From positions 1 to 34,803 of the IMG/VR virus record IMGVR_UViG_3300046616_000262: a DNA stretch of 34,803 nucleotides; one strand, written 5' to 3'. Positions 1-7,753 of this stretch are shown here, one piece after another (position 1 is the first letter of the stretch; every line of letters begins with the position of its first letter). The notes below the pieces were generated by a model. It did no database searches and had not been told where the DNA came from. It saw only the letters and a program-made list of their open reading frames with translations. Both the position numbers and the translations under genes were made by a program. The DNA is from a virus.

Positions 1-127
1 ACCGCCACACTGTCCGTGGAAGGCAGCGTCAAGGCCTCGCGCAACGTGACCGTGGGCACGGGCGCCAGCGGTTCGTTCGCCACGACCAGCGGCAACATCG
101 TCACCGTCATGGACGGCATCGTTATCA
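1..127. repeat. Terminal direct repeat, left copy
   Basis: These 127 bases are identical to 34677-34803 at the other end. The repeat lies inside the gene V reading frame and joins it perfectly, so it is an assembly overlap of a circular or circularly permuted molecule and not a biological repeat. A length of 127 is a common maximum k-mer size in short-read assemblers, which fits (inference). Removing one copy leaves a 34,676-bp circle. Confidence 0.95.
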
Positions 128-138
128 ATATCGCGTAG
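1..138 (+). CDS. V: Baseplate spike protein gpV, 3' end (continues from 34275)
   Basis: This is the last 45 codons and the stop of gene V. It reads in frame from the right end of the window once the 127-bp overlap is merged. The whole protein is about 179 residues, against roughly 211 for P2 gpV. gpV is the membrane-piercing tip of the contractile tail, with an N-terminal OB fold and a C-terminal triple-stranded beta-helix. The segment here has the alternating Val/Thr/Ser/Gly pattern of such a helix. I see no C-terminal His-x-His motif, which in P2 holds the tip metal ion, so the tip may be shortened or completed by another protein. Confidence 0.85.
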   Translation, partial: TATLSVEGSVKASRNVTVGTGASGSFATTSGNIVTVMDGIVINIA

Positions 139-146
139 GAGCGGCC

Positions 147-572
147 ATGCAGCCACAAGGAACCATTTTCAACACCGACCACATCAACGCGCTGATCGAC
201 CGCATCAACGCCACCCAGCAATGCGACGAGCTGCAGGCCCTGGTCGGCGAGGTGTTCGCCTCGATGCAGGCCCAGCTTGACGCAATTGGCGACCAGTTGG
301 CCATGCTGCAGCCGCTGCTGGATCTGCTGGCCGTTCCCACCAGCCTGAACGCCATCATTTCCTGGCTGCGCAACTTCATCACCGCTTTTCTCGGCCCCTA
401 CGTTGCGGCGTATGCCAAGTACGCAGCGCAGCTGACGGCTGTGGTTGCCGCCATTGCGCAACTGGAGGCCGCCATCGAGGCAGCAGCGCGCCGCCTGACT
501 TCCTGTTCCATTTCCGTGCCGTCGCTGAACAAGCCACCGCTGCCGCAGCTGCCGCCGCCGGAGTCGCTGTAA
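147..572 (+). CDS. Hypothetical protein between V and W
   Basis: The 141-residue product is unrecognised. It starts 8 nt after the V stop behind GGAGCGG, and its stop overlaps the W start (TAATG), so it is translated within the baseplate operon. The sequence is Ala/Leu/Gln-rich and predicted helical. A hydrophobic stretch around residues 70-95 is followed by a coiled-coil-like Ala/Glu segment, and the C-terminus is a Pro-rich tail. In P2, W follows V directly, so this is an added gene. A small structural or assembly factor for the baseplate is possible; a membrane-active role for the hydrophobic middle cannot be excluded. Confidence 0.7.
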   Translation: MQPQGTIFNTDHINALIDRINATQQCDELQALVGEVFASMQAQLDAIGDQLAMLQPLLDLLAVPTSLNAIISWLRNFITAFLGPYVAAYAKYAAQLTAVVAAIAQLEAAIEAAARRLTSCSISVPSLNKPPLPQLPPPESL

Positions 573-913
573 TGCGTGGCATGGATGCGGCCACCGGCCG
601 CGCCATCGACGGCTTGGCCCACCTGAGCCAGTCGATCGAGAAATGCCTGACGACGCCGATGTTCTCCCGCGTCTTCCGCCGCCCGTTCGGTTCGGAGCTG
701 CTCGACCTGGTGGACGCGCCAACCAACCCGGCCACGTGCGTGAAGCTATACGCCGCCGTGGCCACTGTCCTGATGAAGTACGAGCCCCGCCTGCGCCTGG
801 CGCGCGTGTCGCTGGTCATGGACCCTGACGCGCCTGGAACTGTCGTCATCGACGTGCAAGGCACCACCACCATTTCCCCGGACGCGGTTTCCGTCCGGGT
901 CAATCTGTCGTAA
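572..913 (+). CDS. W: Baseplate wedge protein gpW (gp25-like)
   Basis: The 113-residue product matches P2 gpW in length (115) and position. gpW/T4 gp25 family proteins form the inner baseplate wedge, where they initiate the sheath and link it to the J-type proteins. The family pattern is visible: an early segment placing a conserved Arg-Arg-Pro-x-Gly-Ser-x-Leu (residues about 36-44), an Asp-Ala-Pro-Thr-Asn-Pro turn, then an acidic/arginine C-terminal strand ending in a beta pattern. It starts by TAATG overlap with the upstream gene, indicating coupled translation. Confidence 0.92.
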   Translation: MRGMDAATGRAIDGLAHLSQSIEKCLTTPMFSRVFRRPFGSELLDLVDAPTNPATCVKLYAAVATVLMKYEPRLRLARVSLVMDPDAPGTVVIDVQGTTTISPDAVSVRVNLS

Positions 914-924
914 GGGGCAACCCC

Positions 925-1830
925 ATGAACACCGTAATTGACCTGTCCCTGTTGCCGGCGCCGGCCGTGGTCGAAGTGCTGGACTACGAGACGCTGTACG
1001 CCGCGCGCAAGGCCGGCCTGGTCGCACTGTTCCCGGCTGACCAGCAGGCCGAAATAGCCGCCACGCTGGAACTGGAGTCCGAGCCGCTGGCGATCCTGCT
1101 GCAGGAGAACACCCTGCGCGAGATGACCCTGCGCCAGCGGATCAACGACGCCGCGCGCGGCCTGATGCTGGCCTATGCGATCGACACCGACCTGGACCAC
1201 CTGGCCGCGCTGTTCAACGTGCAGCGCTTGACGATTACGCCGGCCGACGCCGAAAACGGCGTGGCCGCCGTGATGGAGTCGGACGCGGATCTGCGCAGGC
1301 GCGTGCAGCTGGCCCCCGAAGGTTTTTCGGTGGCCGGACCTGCAGGCGCCTATGCGTTCCATGCGCTGGCCGCTGACAGCCGCGTGCGCCACGTCGCCGT
1401 GGCCAGCCCCGCGCCTGGGGAAGTGCTGGTCACGATCCTGGCGCGCGACGGCAACGGGACCGCGCCGGACGACCTGATCGCCGCCGTATCGGCAGCCCTG
1501 GGCGACGAGAGCGTGCGGCCGCTGACGGATGCCGTAACGGTGCAGAGCGCCACGCCGGTGGCCTTCAACGTCACCGCCACCATCACCGTGGCCGACGGCC
1601 CGGACGTGGCCGTAATTCGCGCCGCAGCGGTGGCCGCCCTTGAAAACCTTCTGACGCAAAGCAAGCGCATCGGCCAGTCGGTGGCTCTGTCGGCGATCTA
1701 CGCGGCGCTGCACCAGCCTGGCGTGGTGAGCGTGGCCCTTTCCCAGCCCCAGGGCGATGTGGCGGTGAACCCGACCCAGGCCGCGTGGTGCAGCGGCTAC
1801 ATGGTCAACATGGAGAAAACGACGATATGA
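925..1830 (+). CDS. J: Baseplate protein gpJ
   Basis: The 301-residue product equals P2 gpJ in length (302). Baseplate J-like proteins form the wedge arms that hold the tail fibres and change conformation on host contact. The N-terminal half has the conserved Leu-x-x-Arg-x-Asn-Asp-Ala-Ala-x-x-x-x-Leu-Ala-x-Ala helix and the Asp-Leu-Asp-x-Leu-Ala segment. The C-terminal half alternates beta strands with the usual Gly-Ala-Tyr-x-Phe-His-Ala region. The start lies 11 nt after W behind AAGGGG. The stop overlaps the next start (ATGA). In P2 gene I follows immediately; here four genes intervene. Confidence 0.93.
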   Translation: MNTVIDLSLLPAPAVVEVLDYETLYAARKAGLVALFPADQQAEIAATLELESEPLAILLQENTLREMTLRQRINDAARGLMLAYAIDTDLDHLAALFNVQRLTITPADAENGVAAVMESDADLRRRVQLAPEGFSVAGPAGAYAFHALAADSRVRHVAVASPAPGEVLVTILARDGNGTAPDDLIAAVSAALGDESVRPLTDAVTVQSATPVAFNVTATITVADGPDVAVIRAAAVAALENLLTQSKRIGQSVALSAIYAALHQPGVVSVALSQPQGDVAVNPTQAAWCSGYMVNMEKTTI

Positions 1831-2186
1831 CAGCCGCAAATCTGAATCTCACGATCGAGCGGTACGCCACCTTCAGCGTGGAGCTGCAGGTAAAGACGCC
1901 ATCGGGCGATACCACGATCCCGGACGACATCACCGGCTATGTCCCGCGCATGCAGGTCCGCGCCGCGCCCGAGTCCACCGAAGTGCTGCTCGAGCTACAC
2001 ACCGGCAACGGCCGTATCACGGTGGTGGATGCCATCACCGGCAAGCTGCGCCTGACCATTTCGGCGGCCGACACGACAAACCTCAACTGGACCACCGGCG
2101 TTTATGACCTGATCCTGGTAGGCCAAGACAAAACCCGCCGGTTGCTCGCAGGCGCCGTGGCGGTTTCCCCAGGAGTGACCCGGTAA
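1827..2186 (+). CDS. Small beta-rich baseplate or tail-fibre accessory protein
   Basis: The 119-residue product starts on an ATGA overlap with J. It is predicted almost wholly beta, with a pattern (regular Val/Thr strands, Trp-Thr-x-Gly-x-Tyr-Asp-Leu near residue 90) like the short N-terminal domains of upper-baseplate or receptor-binding proteins in many tailed phages. This likeness is by style only; no named family is certain. It heads a four-gene block (1827-3435) inserted between J and I, so a role in fibre attachment or host recognition is the best inference. Confidence 0.7.
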   Translation: MTAANLNLTIERYATFSVELQVKTPSGDTTIPDDITGYVPRMQVRAAPESTEVLLELHTGNGRITVVDAITGKLRLTISAADTTNLNWTTGVYDLILVGQDKTRRLLAGAVAVSPGVTR

Positions 2187-2486
2187 ATGGAAAACATCGA
2201 AATCAACACGGCCGCGACCGAGTACGCGGCCATCGACGGCGCCACGGTGGTGGTGGTGGGCGGCACGGCCGATACGGCCGTCCTGGTGACGCCGACCGCC
2301 AACCCTGCCCTGGCGGTAACTGGCGATGCCGGCGTGGTGGTAGTCGCCGCAGGCGGCACCACGAACAGCGGCCCAGGAATCGACCTCTCGGCCGCTCAAG
2401 AGGGTGACGTTATCGAAGTGGCCGACGGCGCACTGGTCCCGACACACCAGCAAAAAAACCAAATCTATGACGGCGGGAATTTCTAA
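2187..2486 (+). CDS. Hypothetical small beta-repeat protein
   Basis: The 99-residue product begins on the base right after the preceding stop and ends with TAATG shared with the next gene, so it is tightly coupled in the tail operon. It is rich in Val, Ala, Gly and Thr with few charges, consistent with a small beta-sandwich or beta-helix structural protein. I recognise no family. The position within the J-I insertion suggests a virion-surface or fibre-linked role. Confidence 0.65.
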   Translation: MENIEINTAATEYAAIDGATVVVVGGTADTAVLVTPTANPALAVTGDAGVVVVAAGGTTNSGPGIDLSAAQEGDVIEVADGALVPTHQQKNQIYDGGNF

Positions 2487-3151
2487 TGGCTAACAAAATC
2501 CGTATCAAGCGCCGCGCCGCTGGCGGCGCAGCAGGCGCCCCGGCAACGCTGGACAACGCCGAGCTGGCATACAACGAACAGGACGACACTCTGTATTACG
2601 GCAAGGGCACCGGCGGCGCCGGCGGCACGGCTACGCAGGTTATTCCGATCGCCGGCCCAGGCTATGCCGCGACCCAAGCGGCCACCGCTGCCCCGCTCAT
2701 GAATGGCGTGGCAGCGGTGGGCGTCAGCACGAAGCTGGCCCGGGAGGACCACATCCACCCAACCGACACGACCCGCGCGCCGCTGAACTCGCCGGCATTC
2801 ACCGGGGCGCCGACCGTCCCGACCGCCGCACCAGGCACGAATACGACCCAGGCAGCGAATACCGCGTTCGTGCAGGCCGCCGTGGCCGCGCTGGTCGCAG
2901 CGTCCCCGGCCGCTCTGGACACGCTTAACGAGCTCGCCGCCGCCCTAGGCAACGACGCCAACTTCGCCACCACCATGAGCACCAACCTGGGCCTCAAGAT
3001 GGCCAAGTCGGCCAACCTGTCCGACCTGGCGAACATCGCCACCGCGCGCACCAACCTGGGCCTGGGAACGATCGCCCTGCAGAGCGCGGCGGCCGTCGCC
3101 ATCACCGGCGGCACGATCGACGGTATCAGCTTTGACGGTGGCGCCTTCTAG
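2486..3151 (+). CDS. Tail fibre-like structural protein
   Basis: The 221-residue product opens with a basic Ile-Arg-Ile-Lys-Arg segment followed by the Glu-Leu-Ala-Tyr-Asn-Glu and Leu-Tyr-Tyr-Gly-Lys-Gly pattern seen at the N-terminus of many phage tail-fibre and hyaluronidase-like proteins. The middle carries the common fibre motif Asp-His-x-His-Pro-x-Asp-Thr-Thr-Arg-Ala-Pro with Pro-Thr-Val-Pro-Thr-Ala repeats (about residues 90-125). The C-terminus is a Gly/Ile beta pattern. It probably forms a slender trimeric fibre. The next gene begins 3 nt after its stop and shares the N-terminal design. Confidence 0.75.
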   Translation: MANKIRIKRRAAGGAAGAPATLDNAELAYNEQDDTLYYGKGTGGAGGTATQVIPIAGPGYAATQAATAAPLMNGVAAVGVSTKLAREDHIHPTDTTRAPLNSPAFTGAPTVPTAAPGTNTTQAANTAFVQAAVAALVAASPAALDTLNELAAALGNDANFATTMSTNLGLKMAKSANLSDLANIATARTNLGLGTIALQSAAAVAITGGTIDGISFDGGAF

Positions 3152-3153
3152 CC

Positions 3154-3435
3154 ATGGCAAACACCATCCGACACAAGCGCAGCGCTACCGCAGGCGCCAC
3201 GCCTACGGCCGCGGCGCTGGTCCCTGGTGAGCTGGCAATCAATACCGCTGACGGCAAGTTGTTTACCGAGAAGGATGACAGCACGGTGGTTGAGTTCCAG
3301 AGCAAGCAGGAGCTGGGACAGCCGAACGGCTACGCCCAGCTGGACGCATCCGGGCGCGTTCCCCCATCCCAGGCGCCTGTCGTTGGCGAAATCCAAGAGA
3401 GCAAGGTTCGCCGCTTTTTCTTCAGCCAGTTATGA
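3154..3435 (+). CDS. Short tail fibre-related protein
   Basis: The 93-residue product starts like its upstream neighbour (Met-Ala-Asn-x-Ile-Arg-x-Lys-Arg, then Glu-Leu-Ala-Ile-Asn and a Lys-Leu-Phe strand). This suggests a duplicated and shortened N-terminal domain. It ends in Arg-Arg-Phe-Phe-Phe, resembling the Arg-Phe-Phe-Tyr ending of the H-like fibre at 4666. It overlaps gene I by 4 nt. A fibre adaptor or a truncated fibre is likely. The small size and repeated modular ends point to recombination within the host-range region. Confidence 0.65.
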   Translation: MANTIRHKRSATAGATPTAAALVPGELAINTADGKLFTEKDDSTVVEFQSKQELGQPNGYAQLDASGRVPPSQAPVVGEIQESKVRRFFFSQL

Positions 3436-3956
3436 CCACACTTTTACCGCCAAACTCGACCCCCCTTGAACGCAACGCCGCCGCAGTGATGGCCGTGGTG
3501 GGCGAGCTGCCGGTACCGCTGCGCGATCTGATGCGGCCGGCCAGCTGCTCACCTGCCGCCCTGCCCTGGCTCGCCTGGCATATGTCCGTCGACGGCTGGG
3601 ACGAAGTGTGGACCGATGCCCAGCGCCGTGCGGTGATCGCCAGCGCGTATCAGGTACACCGCGAGAAAGGCACCGCCGGCGCCGTGCGCGCCGCGATCGC
3701 CGCCCTTGGCCTCTCGGCTGAGATTTACGAATGGTGGCAGGAGTTGCCTAGGGCGGCGCCGTACACGTTCCGCGTGGAAGTCGATGACGTGGGCGTAACG
3801 CCTGAGCTGATGGCATCGGTTCACCAGCAAATCACAGCCACCAAGCCGGTGCGCAGCCACTTCACCGTGCAGCTGATCGCCAGGCCGAAAGACGATCTGT
3901 ATTTCGGCCTGGCGTACCAGGACACCGTAACCACAACCATTTATCCGAAGCCATGA
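3432..3956 (+). CDS. I: Tail protein gpI
   Basis: The 174-residue product matches P2 gpI in size (176). gpI is a baseplate-associated protein that connects J to the tail fibre. The conserved N-terminal core Leu-Pro-Pro-Asn-x-Thr-x-x-Glu-x, the Pro-Trp-Leu-Ala-Trp-x-x-Ser-Val-Asp-x-Trp-Asp segment (residues about 38-51) and the Lys-Gly-Thr-x-Gly-Ala-Val helix are all present. It overlaps its neighbours by 4 nt on both sides, so translation is coupled from the upstream fibre-like gene through to H. Confidence 0.92.
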   Translation: MTTLLPPNSTPLERNAAAVMAVVGELPVPLRDLMRPASCSPAALPWLAWHMSVDGWDEVWTDAQRRAVIASAYQVHREKGTAGAVRAAIAALGLSAEIYEWWQELPRAAPYTFRVEVDDVGVTPELMASVHQQITATKPVRSHFTVQLIARPKDDLYFGLAYQDTVTTTIYPKP

Positions 3957-4666
3957 GCTACTACACAGTACACACTGCCGCCGGCCTGGCCGAATTGGCC
4001 GCCGCCCAGGTGGCACAACAGGCCGTTCCGTTCACACACGTTGCCCTGGGCGACGGCAACGGCGCGCCAGTCGTTCCCGATGGCCGCACTTCCCTGGTTC
4101 ACGAAGTTCACCGCGCCCAGGTGAGCGGCATTCGCCAGCACCCGACCAACCCGGCCTGGTTCATCTTCGAGGCGGCGGTACCGGAATCGGTGGGCGGCTT
4201 TACCGTGCGCGAGCTGGCCCTGATCGGCGGGCGCCAGGGCGGCATCTGCATGGCGATCGGCAACTACCCGACCACCGAAAAGCCTCTGCCCGCTGACGGC
4301 GCGCCGCGCGCCCTGGTCTTCCGCATGGTGGTGGCGTACGCCAATGCCGCCCTGGTCAACGTGACGGTGGACCCGCAGGCGTTCGTCACGGCGGCCGCCG
4401 TGGCGCAGCAGATTGCCGACCACGAAGCGAAGAACGACCCGCACCCGCAGTACACCACGGCTGCCGAGGCTGGCGCCGCAGCGACCGGCGCCGCAGCGGC
4501 CGCGGTGGCCGCGCACGAAGCGCAAGCCGACCCCCACCCGCAGTACCTCACGCCAGTGGAGGCGGACGGGATGTACGCGAAGCTCGGCAACCTCTTGACC
4601 GCTGATGTTCTCAAGGCCCTGCACGGCGCGCGAGCGCAGCGATTTTTCTACGCATCTGGAATGTAA
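3953..4666 (+). CDS. H: Tail fibre protein gpH, short form
   Basis: The 237-residue product holds the conserved N-terminal attachment domain of P2 gpH (residues about 1-140). This domain includes the Val-Ala-Leu-Gly-Asp-Gly-Asn-Gly and Pro-Glu-x-Val-Gly-Gly-Phe-x-Val-Arg-Glu segments. Two Asp-Pro-His-Pro-Gln-Tyr fibre repeats follow (near residues 162 and 198). P2 gpH is about 669 residues, so the long shaft and receptor-binding tip are missing. The receptor-binding work is probably moved to separate downstream genes, notably the Gly-rich protein at 5039. Confidence 0.9.
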   Translation: MSYYTVHTAAGLAELAAAQVAQQAVPFTHVALGDGNGAPVVPDGRTSLVHEVHRAQVSGIRQHPTNPAWFIFEAAVPESVGGFTVRELALIGGRQGGICMAIGNYPTTEKPLPADGAPRALVFRMVVAYANAALVNVTVDPQAFVTAAAVAQQIADHEAKNDPHPQYTTAAEAGAAATGAAAAAVAAHEAQADPHPQYLTPVEADGMYAKLGNLLTADVLKALHGARAQRFFYASGM

Positions 4667-4678
4667 GGAGTACCACCA

Positions 4679-5005
4679 ATGGCAAACCCTGGATTGCTCG
4701 GCAAGGCCAGCCTGGCGAAAGACACGGACACGACGCTGTACACCGTGCCGGCCTCGACCGTGGCAACGGTCAACGTCGCTTTCTGCAACTGCAACAGCTT
4801 CCCCGTCACCGTGCGCCTGGCCGTCACCAGCGCTGGCGCGCCGGCGGCATCGGACTACCTGGAATGGGAGGTTCCGCTCGGCACCGGCGCCGCCAGCGTG
4901 CTGGAACGCGGCGGCATCGTGATCGGCGCCGGCGAGAACATTTTTGTACGGGCGAGTGCCGGCAACGTGGCGGCGCGCGCAATGGGCTTTATCGAAGCCG
5001 CGTAA
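4679..5005 (+). CDS. Hypothetical small beta-rich virion protein
   Basis: The 108-residue product begins 12 nt after H behind AAGGAG. It is predicted as a beta-sandwich with a Cys-Asn-Cys-Asn segment near residue 37 and a Glu-Arg-Gly-Gly-Ile-Val-Ile hairpin near residue 76. Similar small proteins often follow fibres in phages of Gram-negative bacteria, but I cannot name the family. Lying between H and the Gly-rich adhesin, it is probably a fibre-bound decoration or connector. Confidence 0.65.
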   Translation: MANPGLLGKASLAKDTDTTLYTVPASTVATVNVAFCNCNSFPVTVRLAVTSAGAPAASDYLEWEVPLGTGAASVLERGGIVIGAGENIFVRASAGNVAARAMGFIEAA

Positions 5006-5038
5006 CGACCCCAACCACTGAACTGAGAAAGGAATCCA

Positions 5039-5941
5039 ATGTCACGTAATTTATTAGAGGCCAGTACGGCCGTAACCAACATCACAGCGACAAAGACGGT
5101 CGCGCCTGGCTACATGGGCGAGTTCGGCAATGGCATGTGGCGCACATTCCAGGCCAACGGTACGTTCGTCGCCCCTGTTGGCGTAACGAAGGTGCGCGTG
5201 CGGGTAGTCGGCGCTGGTGGAGGGGGGCGCACTGCGGGCGCTGGTGGCGCCGGTGGCGGATATGCACATGGCGTGTTCGATATAACGCCTGGCGCTAGCT
5301 ATAGCGTGGTGGTGGGCGCTGGCGGGGTGGGAGGGGTATCCCCGACAGCAGGAGGATCGTCGTCCTTTGGCGCCCTGATTTCCGCCACCGGCGGTAACGC
5401 CAGCACGGGGACTGTATCGGCTGCAGGCGGAACCGGGGTCGGCGGCGACTTCCAGGCCAGCGGCGGCGCAAGCGGCGCACTCGTTGGAACTGCCGGGGGC
5501 GGTGCCGGCTCGCAGCTGGGAAACGGTGGATCTTCTCCAGCTATTACTGGCTGTGGTGGCGCAGCTGTCGCTGGCAATTACGCAACTGGCTCGGCAGGAG
5601 CCAGCGCGTTCGGCAATCCAACTTCCAACATTGGAGCACCCGATGCCCTTGGTGTCAGCGTGACCGGCAACACGGCAGGATCGAACAACCCCATCAACGC
5701 AGTATTCCGCTTTCCGTTCGATGGCTTTGCGGGTGGTGGTGGCGCGGGCAGTGGTGCGGGCGGTTCTGGCGCGGGAGGCGGCAATGGTGGTGCAGGCGGT
5801 TTTGGCGGCGGCGGCGGCGGCAATAACGGTGCCGGACCGGCGGGCTCTGGCGGGATTGGCGGCGGCGGCGGCGGCTCTGGCGCCAACGCCACGTACAGCG
5901 GCGCCAACGGCGGCCCAGGTCTGGTCATTGTGGAGTGCTAA
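5039..5941 (+). CDS. Glycine-rich receptor-binding tip protein (adhesin-like)
   Basis: The 300-residue product starts behind AAAGGA. It has an N-terminal segment with a Trp-Arg-Thr-Phe...Gly-Thr-Phe-x-Ala-Pro-x-Gly-Val strand set (residues about 34-55). A long tract of poly-Gly stretches with Ala, Ser and Asn follows, especially residues 60-130 and 220-285. Such proteins fold as polyglycine-II sandwiches with variable loops and act as receptor-binding tips, as in T-even gp38-type adhesins. The short H upstream and this adhesin plausibly replace one long fibre. The GGC-rich codon runs are prone to slippage and recombination. Confidence 0.8.
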   Translation: MSRNLLEASTAVTNITATKTVAPGYMGEFGNGMWRTFQANGTFVAPVGVTKVRVRVVGAGGGGRTAGAGGAGGGYAHGVFDITPGASYSVVVGAGGVGGVSPTAGGSSSFGALISATGGNASTGTVSAAGGTGVGGDFQASGGASGALVGTAGGGAGSQLGNGGSSPAITGCGGAAVAGNYATGSAGASAFGNPTSNIGAPDALGVSVTGNTAGSNNPINAVFRFPFDGFAGGGGAGSGAGGSGAGGGNGGAGGFGGGGGGNNGAGPAGSGGIGGGGGGSGANATYSGANGGPGLVIVEC

Positions 5942-5943
5942 GC

Positions 5944-6372
5944 ATGGAAAATTTCGCACGCATCGTAGACAACGTAGCGGTGGACGTGTCCACCAACCCC
6001 GCCGGGGAATTCCACCCCGATATCGCCATTCTGTTTGTCCAGGTTCCCGACCAGGTGCAACCACAGTGGCAGCTGGTCGACGGCGTATGGTTCGCCCCTG
6101 TGGAAACCGATACCGGCGCGCCCATCGAAACCGCACAGAAGCAACCGTCGCCGGTGGAATTCAAGCTGTTGTTCACCGCCGCAGAGCGCGTGGCAATCAA
6201 GACCAGCACGGATCCGATCGTCCAGGACTTCTACGAGATCGTGAACGACCCACGGCTTACCTTTGTCAACCGGGCGTTGAAAACGACTCAGGACGCGCTG
6301 CACTACCTGGAGGCGTCGGCGTTGATCGGCCCGGGCCGGGCTGATGAAATTTTAACTGCCGAAATCCTCTAA
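5944..6372 (+). CDS. Putative tail fibre assembly/accessory protein
   Basis: The 142-residue product begins 2 nt after the adhesin stop. The N-terminal half is a beta unit that presents Trp-Gln-Leu-Val-Asp-Gly-Val-Trp. The C-terminal half has a helical Phe-Thr-Ala-Ala-Glu-Arg-Val-Ala-Ile-Lys...Asp-Phe-Tyr-Glu-Ile segment often found in small proteins that close fibre operons in Burkholderiales phages. It sits where P2 has gene G (fibre assembly), but I see no clear gpG sequence. A chaperone role is inferred from position. Confidence 0.65.
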   Translation: MENFARIVDNVAVDVSTNPAGEFHPDIAILFVQVPDQVQPQWQLVDGVWFAPVETDTGAPIETAQKQPSPVEFKLLFTAAERVAIKTSTDPIVQDFYEIVNDPRLTFVNRALKTTQDALHYLEASALIGPGRADEILTAEIL

Positions 6373-6384
6373 TTACGTCGTCCG

Positions 6385-6413
6385 CGGCCACCACCAGGTG
6401 GCCGTTTTCTTTT
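6385..6413 (+). terminator. Rho-independent terminator closing the V-to-fibre operon
   Basis: A perfect 8-bp stem (CGGCCACC at 6385-6392 and GGTGGCCG at 6397-6404) with an ACCA loop is followed by TTTTCTTTT. It lies 12 nt after the last fibre gene. Confidence 0.92.
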
Positions 6414-6431
6414 GTGCCCGCAGTCAGTACA
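6413..6431 (+). promoter_or_regulatory. Ogr-type activator site of the FI late promoter
   Basis: The sequence TGTGCCCGCAGTCAGTACA has the TGT-spacer-ACA dyad that Ogr/Delta activators bind about 55 bp upstream of P2-family late start points. Matching 19-bp sites lie at 26874-26892 and 34205-34223. A TTACGTGCGCG block follows 16 nt later and has counterparts at the other late promoters. The site starts on the last T of the terminator and lies 124 bp before the FI start codon. Confidence 0.75.
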
Positions 6432-6555
6432 GCACGCGCCGGTTTTGTTACGTGCGCGCGCGGGGCATCCTGCTGGACATCGTTTCACCGCATGACATTG
6501 CAGGTCAGTTCATGCAGTGCCACGCCCTTTCAATCCCAACCAGGAGCAAACTAGT

Positions 6556-7728
6556 ATGACTACCGAATTCCGCCATGGCGTTTTCGTCAGTGAAGTCAAT
6601 GATGGCGTTCGCCCTGCCCCGGCCGTGTCCACGGCCGTGGTGGGGATGGTCGTTACCGCCGATGACGCCGACGCCACCCTCTTCCCGCTCAACACCCCTG
6701 TGCTGGTCGCGGACGTTATCAGCGCCGCCGGCAAAGCGGGCGACCAAGGCACCCTGGCGCGCTCCCTGGAAGCGATCGGCGCGCAGACCAAGCCCTACAC
6801 CATCGTGGTGCGCGTGGACGAAGGCGCCACCGCCGCCGAAACCACCAGCAACATCGTCGGCGGCACCGTGAACGGCCGCTACACCGGCCTCAAGGCGCTG
6901 CTGACGGCCGAGGCCAAGCTGGGCATGCGTCCGCGCATCCTGGGCGTGCCAGGCTTGGACACCCAGGCGGTGACCACCGAAATGGCCAGTATTGCCCAGA
7001 AGCTGGGCGCCTTCGCCTACGCCAATGCCTACGGCTGCGCGACCAAGGAAGAGGTAGCGGCCTACCGCGCGGGCTTCTCGCAGCGCGAGCTGATGCTGAT
7101 GTGGCCGGACTTCCTGGCATGGGATACCGCCACCAGCGCCGACCAGGTCATCCCGGCTGTGGCGCTGGCCATGGGACTGCGCGCCCGCATCGACCAGGAA
7201 ACCGGCTGGCACAAGACCCTGTCCAATGTCGCCCTGAACGGCGCGACCGGCATTTCCAAGGACGTGTACTTCGACATGCAGAACACGGCCACCGATGCCA
7301 ACTACCTCAACGAGATGGGCGTGACCACGCTGGTGCGCCGCGACGGCTTCCGTTTCTGGGGCAATCGCACCTGTTCTGATGACCCGTTGTTCCAGTTTGA
7401 ATCCACCGTGCGCACCGCCCAGGTGCTGTCCACGCTGATGGCCGATGGCGTGGCGTGGGCCGTGGACAAGGGCATTCACCCGTCGCTGGCAAAGGACATC
7501 GTGGAGTACGTCAACGGCAATATCCGCCAGCTGGTGCGCGAGGGCCGCCTGATCGGCGGTTCCTGCTGGGTCGATCCGGCGGCCAACTCGGCCGACCAGC
7601 TGGCCGCCGGCAAGCTGGCGATCGACTACGACTACACCGATGTGCCGCCGCTGGAAAACCTGAACCTGCGCCAGCGCAAGACCAACCGCTACCTGGCCGA
7701 CTTCGCGGCCCAGCTGGCGGCCGCTTAA
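6556..7728 (+). CDS. FI: Tail sheath protein gpFI
   Basis: The 390-residue product matches P2 gpFI (396), the contractile sheath that surrounds the tail tube and shortens to drive injection. The family N-terminus His-Gly-Val-x-Val-x-Glu-Val-Asn-x-Gly, the C-terminal Trp-Val-Asp-Pro-Ala-Ala-Asn and the Leu-Glu-Asn-Leu-Asn-Leu-Arg-Gln-Arg-Lys-Thr segments are present. The ATG at 6556 is chosen because it follows CAGGAG at good spacing and sets the P2 N-terminus; an in-frame upstream ATG at 6517 would add 13 unrelated residues. Confidence 0.95.
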   Translation: MTTEFRHGVFVSEVNDGVRPAPAVSTAVVGMVVTADDADATLFPLNTPVLVADVISAAGKAGDQGTLARSLEAIGAQTKPYTIVVRVDEGATAAETTSNIVGGTVNGRYTGLKALLTAEAKLGMRPRILGVPGLDTQAVTTEMASIAQKLGAFAYANAYGCATKEEVAAYRAGFSQRELMLMWPDFLAWDTATSADQVIPAVALAMGLRARIDQETGWHKTLSNVALNGATGISKDVYFDMQNTATDANYLNEMGVTTLVRRDGFRFWGNRTCSDDPLFQFESTVRTAQVLSTLMADGVAWAVDKGIHPSLAKDIVEYVNGNIRQLVREGRLIGGSCWVDPAANSADQLAAGKLAIDYDYTDVPPLENLNLRQRKTNRYLADFAAQLAAA

Positions 7729-7753
7729 TCCCCATCACCGAGAAGGAAAACAC

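Noticed and set aside
1-127. Terminal redundancy as a biological packaging repeat
   Set aside because: The length of 127 and the perfect in-frame overlap inside V fit a k-mer assembly overlap better.
379-1839. 486-residue open frame on the minus strand
   Set aside because: It is antisense to W and J, Arg/His-rich, and mirrors the GC-biased codons of those genes.
5054-6136. 360-residue minus-strand frame opposite the Gly-rich adhesin
   Set aside because: It consists of Ala/Arg runs produced by GGC repeats read in antisense; no start signal.
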